DNA of 64,000 nt from Xiphophorus maculatus. Lineage: Eukaryota; Chordata; Actinopteri; Cyprinodontiformes; Poeciliidae. Both the position numbers and the translations under genes were made by a program. The notes below the pieces were generated by a model. It was not told the origin of the DNA. It searched no databases and saw only the letters and a list, made by a program, of their open reading frames with translations. This document shows, one piece after another, positions 63,222-64,000 of the stretch (positions are counted from its first letter, which is position 1; every line of letters starts with the position of its first letter). The stretch lies in assembly GCF_002775205.1 (NCBI RefSeq), contig NC_036457.1, forward strand, positions 2,641,001 through 2,705,000, given 5' to 3'.

Positions 63222-63470
63222 ATTGAAAATACTTTATTAATCCCAAAGGGAAATTAAATGTTGCTGTAACTCTTTAATTAAGAGTCTTCAAAGAGTTATT
63301 GAAGATGATGATGGCTGTTGGCAGGAAAGATCTCCTGTAGCGGTCTGTACTGCACTGAATCTGAACAAGCCTCTGACTGAAGATGCTCTGCTTTCCCAAG
63401 GCAAGTTTGAAGGTTCACCTATGCTTTGCAGGGCGCTTCCCTTCCAAGATGGCGATTTAGTGGTGCGGAT
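63222..63470 (-). mobile_element. 3' end of a LINE (non-LTR retrotransposon), degraded
   Basis: On the minus strand a short frame reads CSTDRYRRSFLPTAIIIFN then NSLKTLN and a stop, the C-terminal signature of fish LINE ORF2 proteins, followed by TTTCCCTTTGGGATTAATAA AGTATTTTC as 3' tail. The upstream frame is broken within about 100 bp, so only the end remains. Confidence 0.7.
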
Positions 63471-64000
63471 CTGCATGCAAAGTAGAATGCACTTCTAGTT
63501 CAGACTTGGGGAAACTGCATTTTGAGAGAAAAGATGGAATTCTTAGTGGAGAAAAAAAAATCTGAGTGTAAAGTCAAAATTTTTAAGAGGGGGAAAAAGT
63601 CAGAATTCTTAAAATCTGAATTCTTTGTGAAGTTTAGTCAGAATTCTAAGGGAAAAGGAAAATTCAGAACAAAGAATTCTGAGAAAGAATTCGGAATTCT
63701 GAGAATAAAGTCGGAATTCTGAGTAATTTATTTTGTACAAACAACTAACATTAATGTTACCAACTGTAGAAATGGCTGGATATTAACGTAAAAAAATGAA
63801 AAACATGATCACTGCGTACAAATCTTAACCACTGCAACAGCTGCAGAAAAAAAGGTTTCTATGTCAAAAATGTTATACAAAGACTTACGCGTGGAGTAAT
63901 AATCCTCAACATCATTAGACACAGCTAAAATGAAGATTAACAGTGTTTAAATTCTTTAAAGGCTCATGAACTGGATTGTCACACATTCCAGACTGGGGCT

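Larger units (their letters stand above)
56347..64000. other. upstream or leader-intron region of the dnajc5-family gene
   Basis: AT-rich with no recognisable coding exon. It holds the repeats listed at 58580, 59856, 61370 and 63222, and an AATTCTGA-rich stretch at 63505-63725. A possible left end of a GGGCC-family MITE (CAGAGAACTATTAGGGCCAC after TA) is at 62947. Nothing else is supported. Confidence 0.45.

Overview
This is a vertebrate nuclear genome window, most likely from a ray-finned fish. The reasons are an intron-rich ift172, a dnajc5-family gene with fish-like architecture, AT-rich introns full of short inverted-repeat elements, and a tRNA-derived SINE of a type I associate with percomorph or cyprinodontiform fishes. 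The exact species cannot be fixed from sequence alone. The exon models below were built by hand from codon continuity and GT/AG sites. No alignment was run, and family similarity is from recall.

Layout. (1) Positions 1-7207: no convincing coding gene. There is an old tandem duplication (41-640) and a CpG- and pyrimidine-rich segment at about 0.85-2.0 kb that may be the promoter or first exon of a neighbouring gene. (2) Positions 7208-45512, minus strand: a complete ift172 with 48 coding exons (5244 nt, 1747 aa). It encodes the intraflagellar-transport subunit IFT172, with two N-terminal WD40 propellers and a long TPR-like alpha-solenoid. All 47 junctions keep frame. Introns carry a solo-LTR-like insertion, a SINE, a GGAT satellite, a 23-bp minisatellite and many MITE-like repeats. 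(3) Positions 45513-45720: leader and promoter region of ift172, with an upstream ORF. (4) Positions 46010-46081, minus: a tRNA-Ala(UGC) gene with a T-run terminator. (5) Positions 46082-54014: gene-poor, repeat-bearing spacer. (6) Positions 54015-56346, minus: a complete four-coding-exon cysteine-string-protein gene (dnajc5 family, 221 aa), apparently using a GC-AG intron. (7) Positions 56347-64000: non-coding as far as I can see, probably upstream or 5'-UTR intron sequence of the dnajc5-family gene, with several repeats and a LINE 3' end.

The two protein genes have unrelated jobs: ciliary transport, and synaptic-vesicle or secretory chaperoning. They look like syntenic neighbours; human IFT172 and DNAJC5G both lie at 2p23.3. 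I found no clearly new biological system. The most unusual items are the SINE whose promoter head was tandemly amplified, the LTR insertion with 4-bp target duplication, the GC-AG intron with a trinucleotide-repeat-encoded cysteine string, and a MITE family with TA target sites and an AT-rich, rhythmically repetitive interior.
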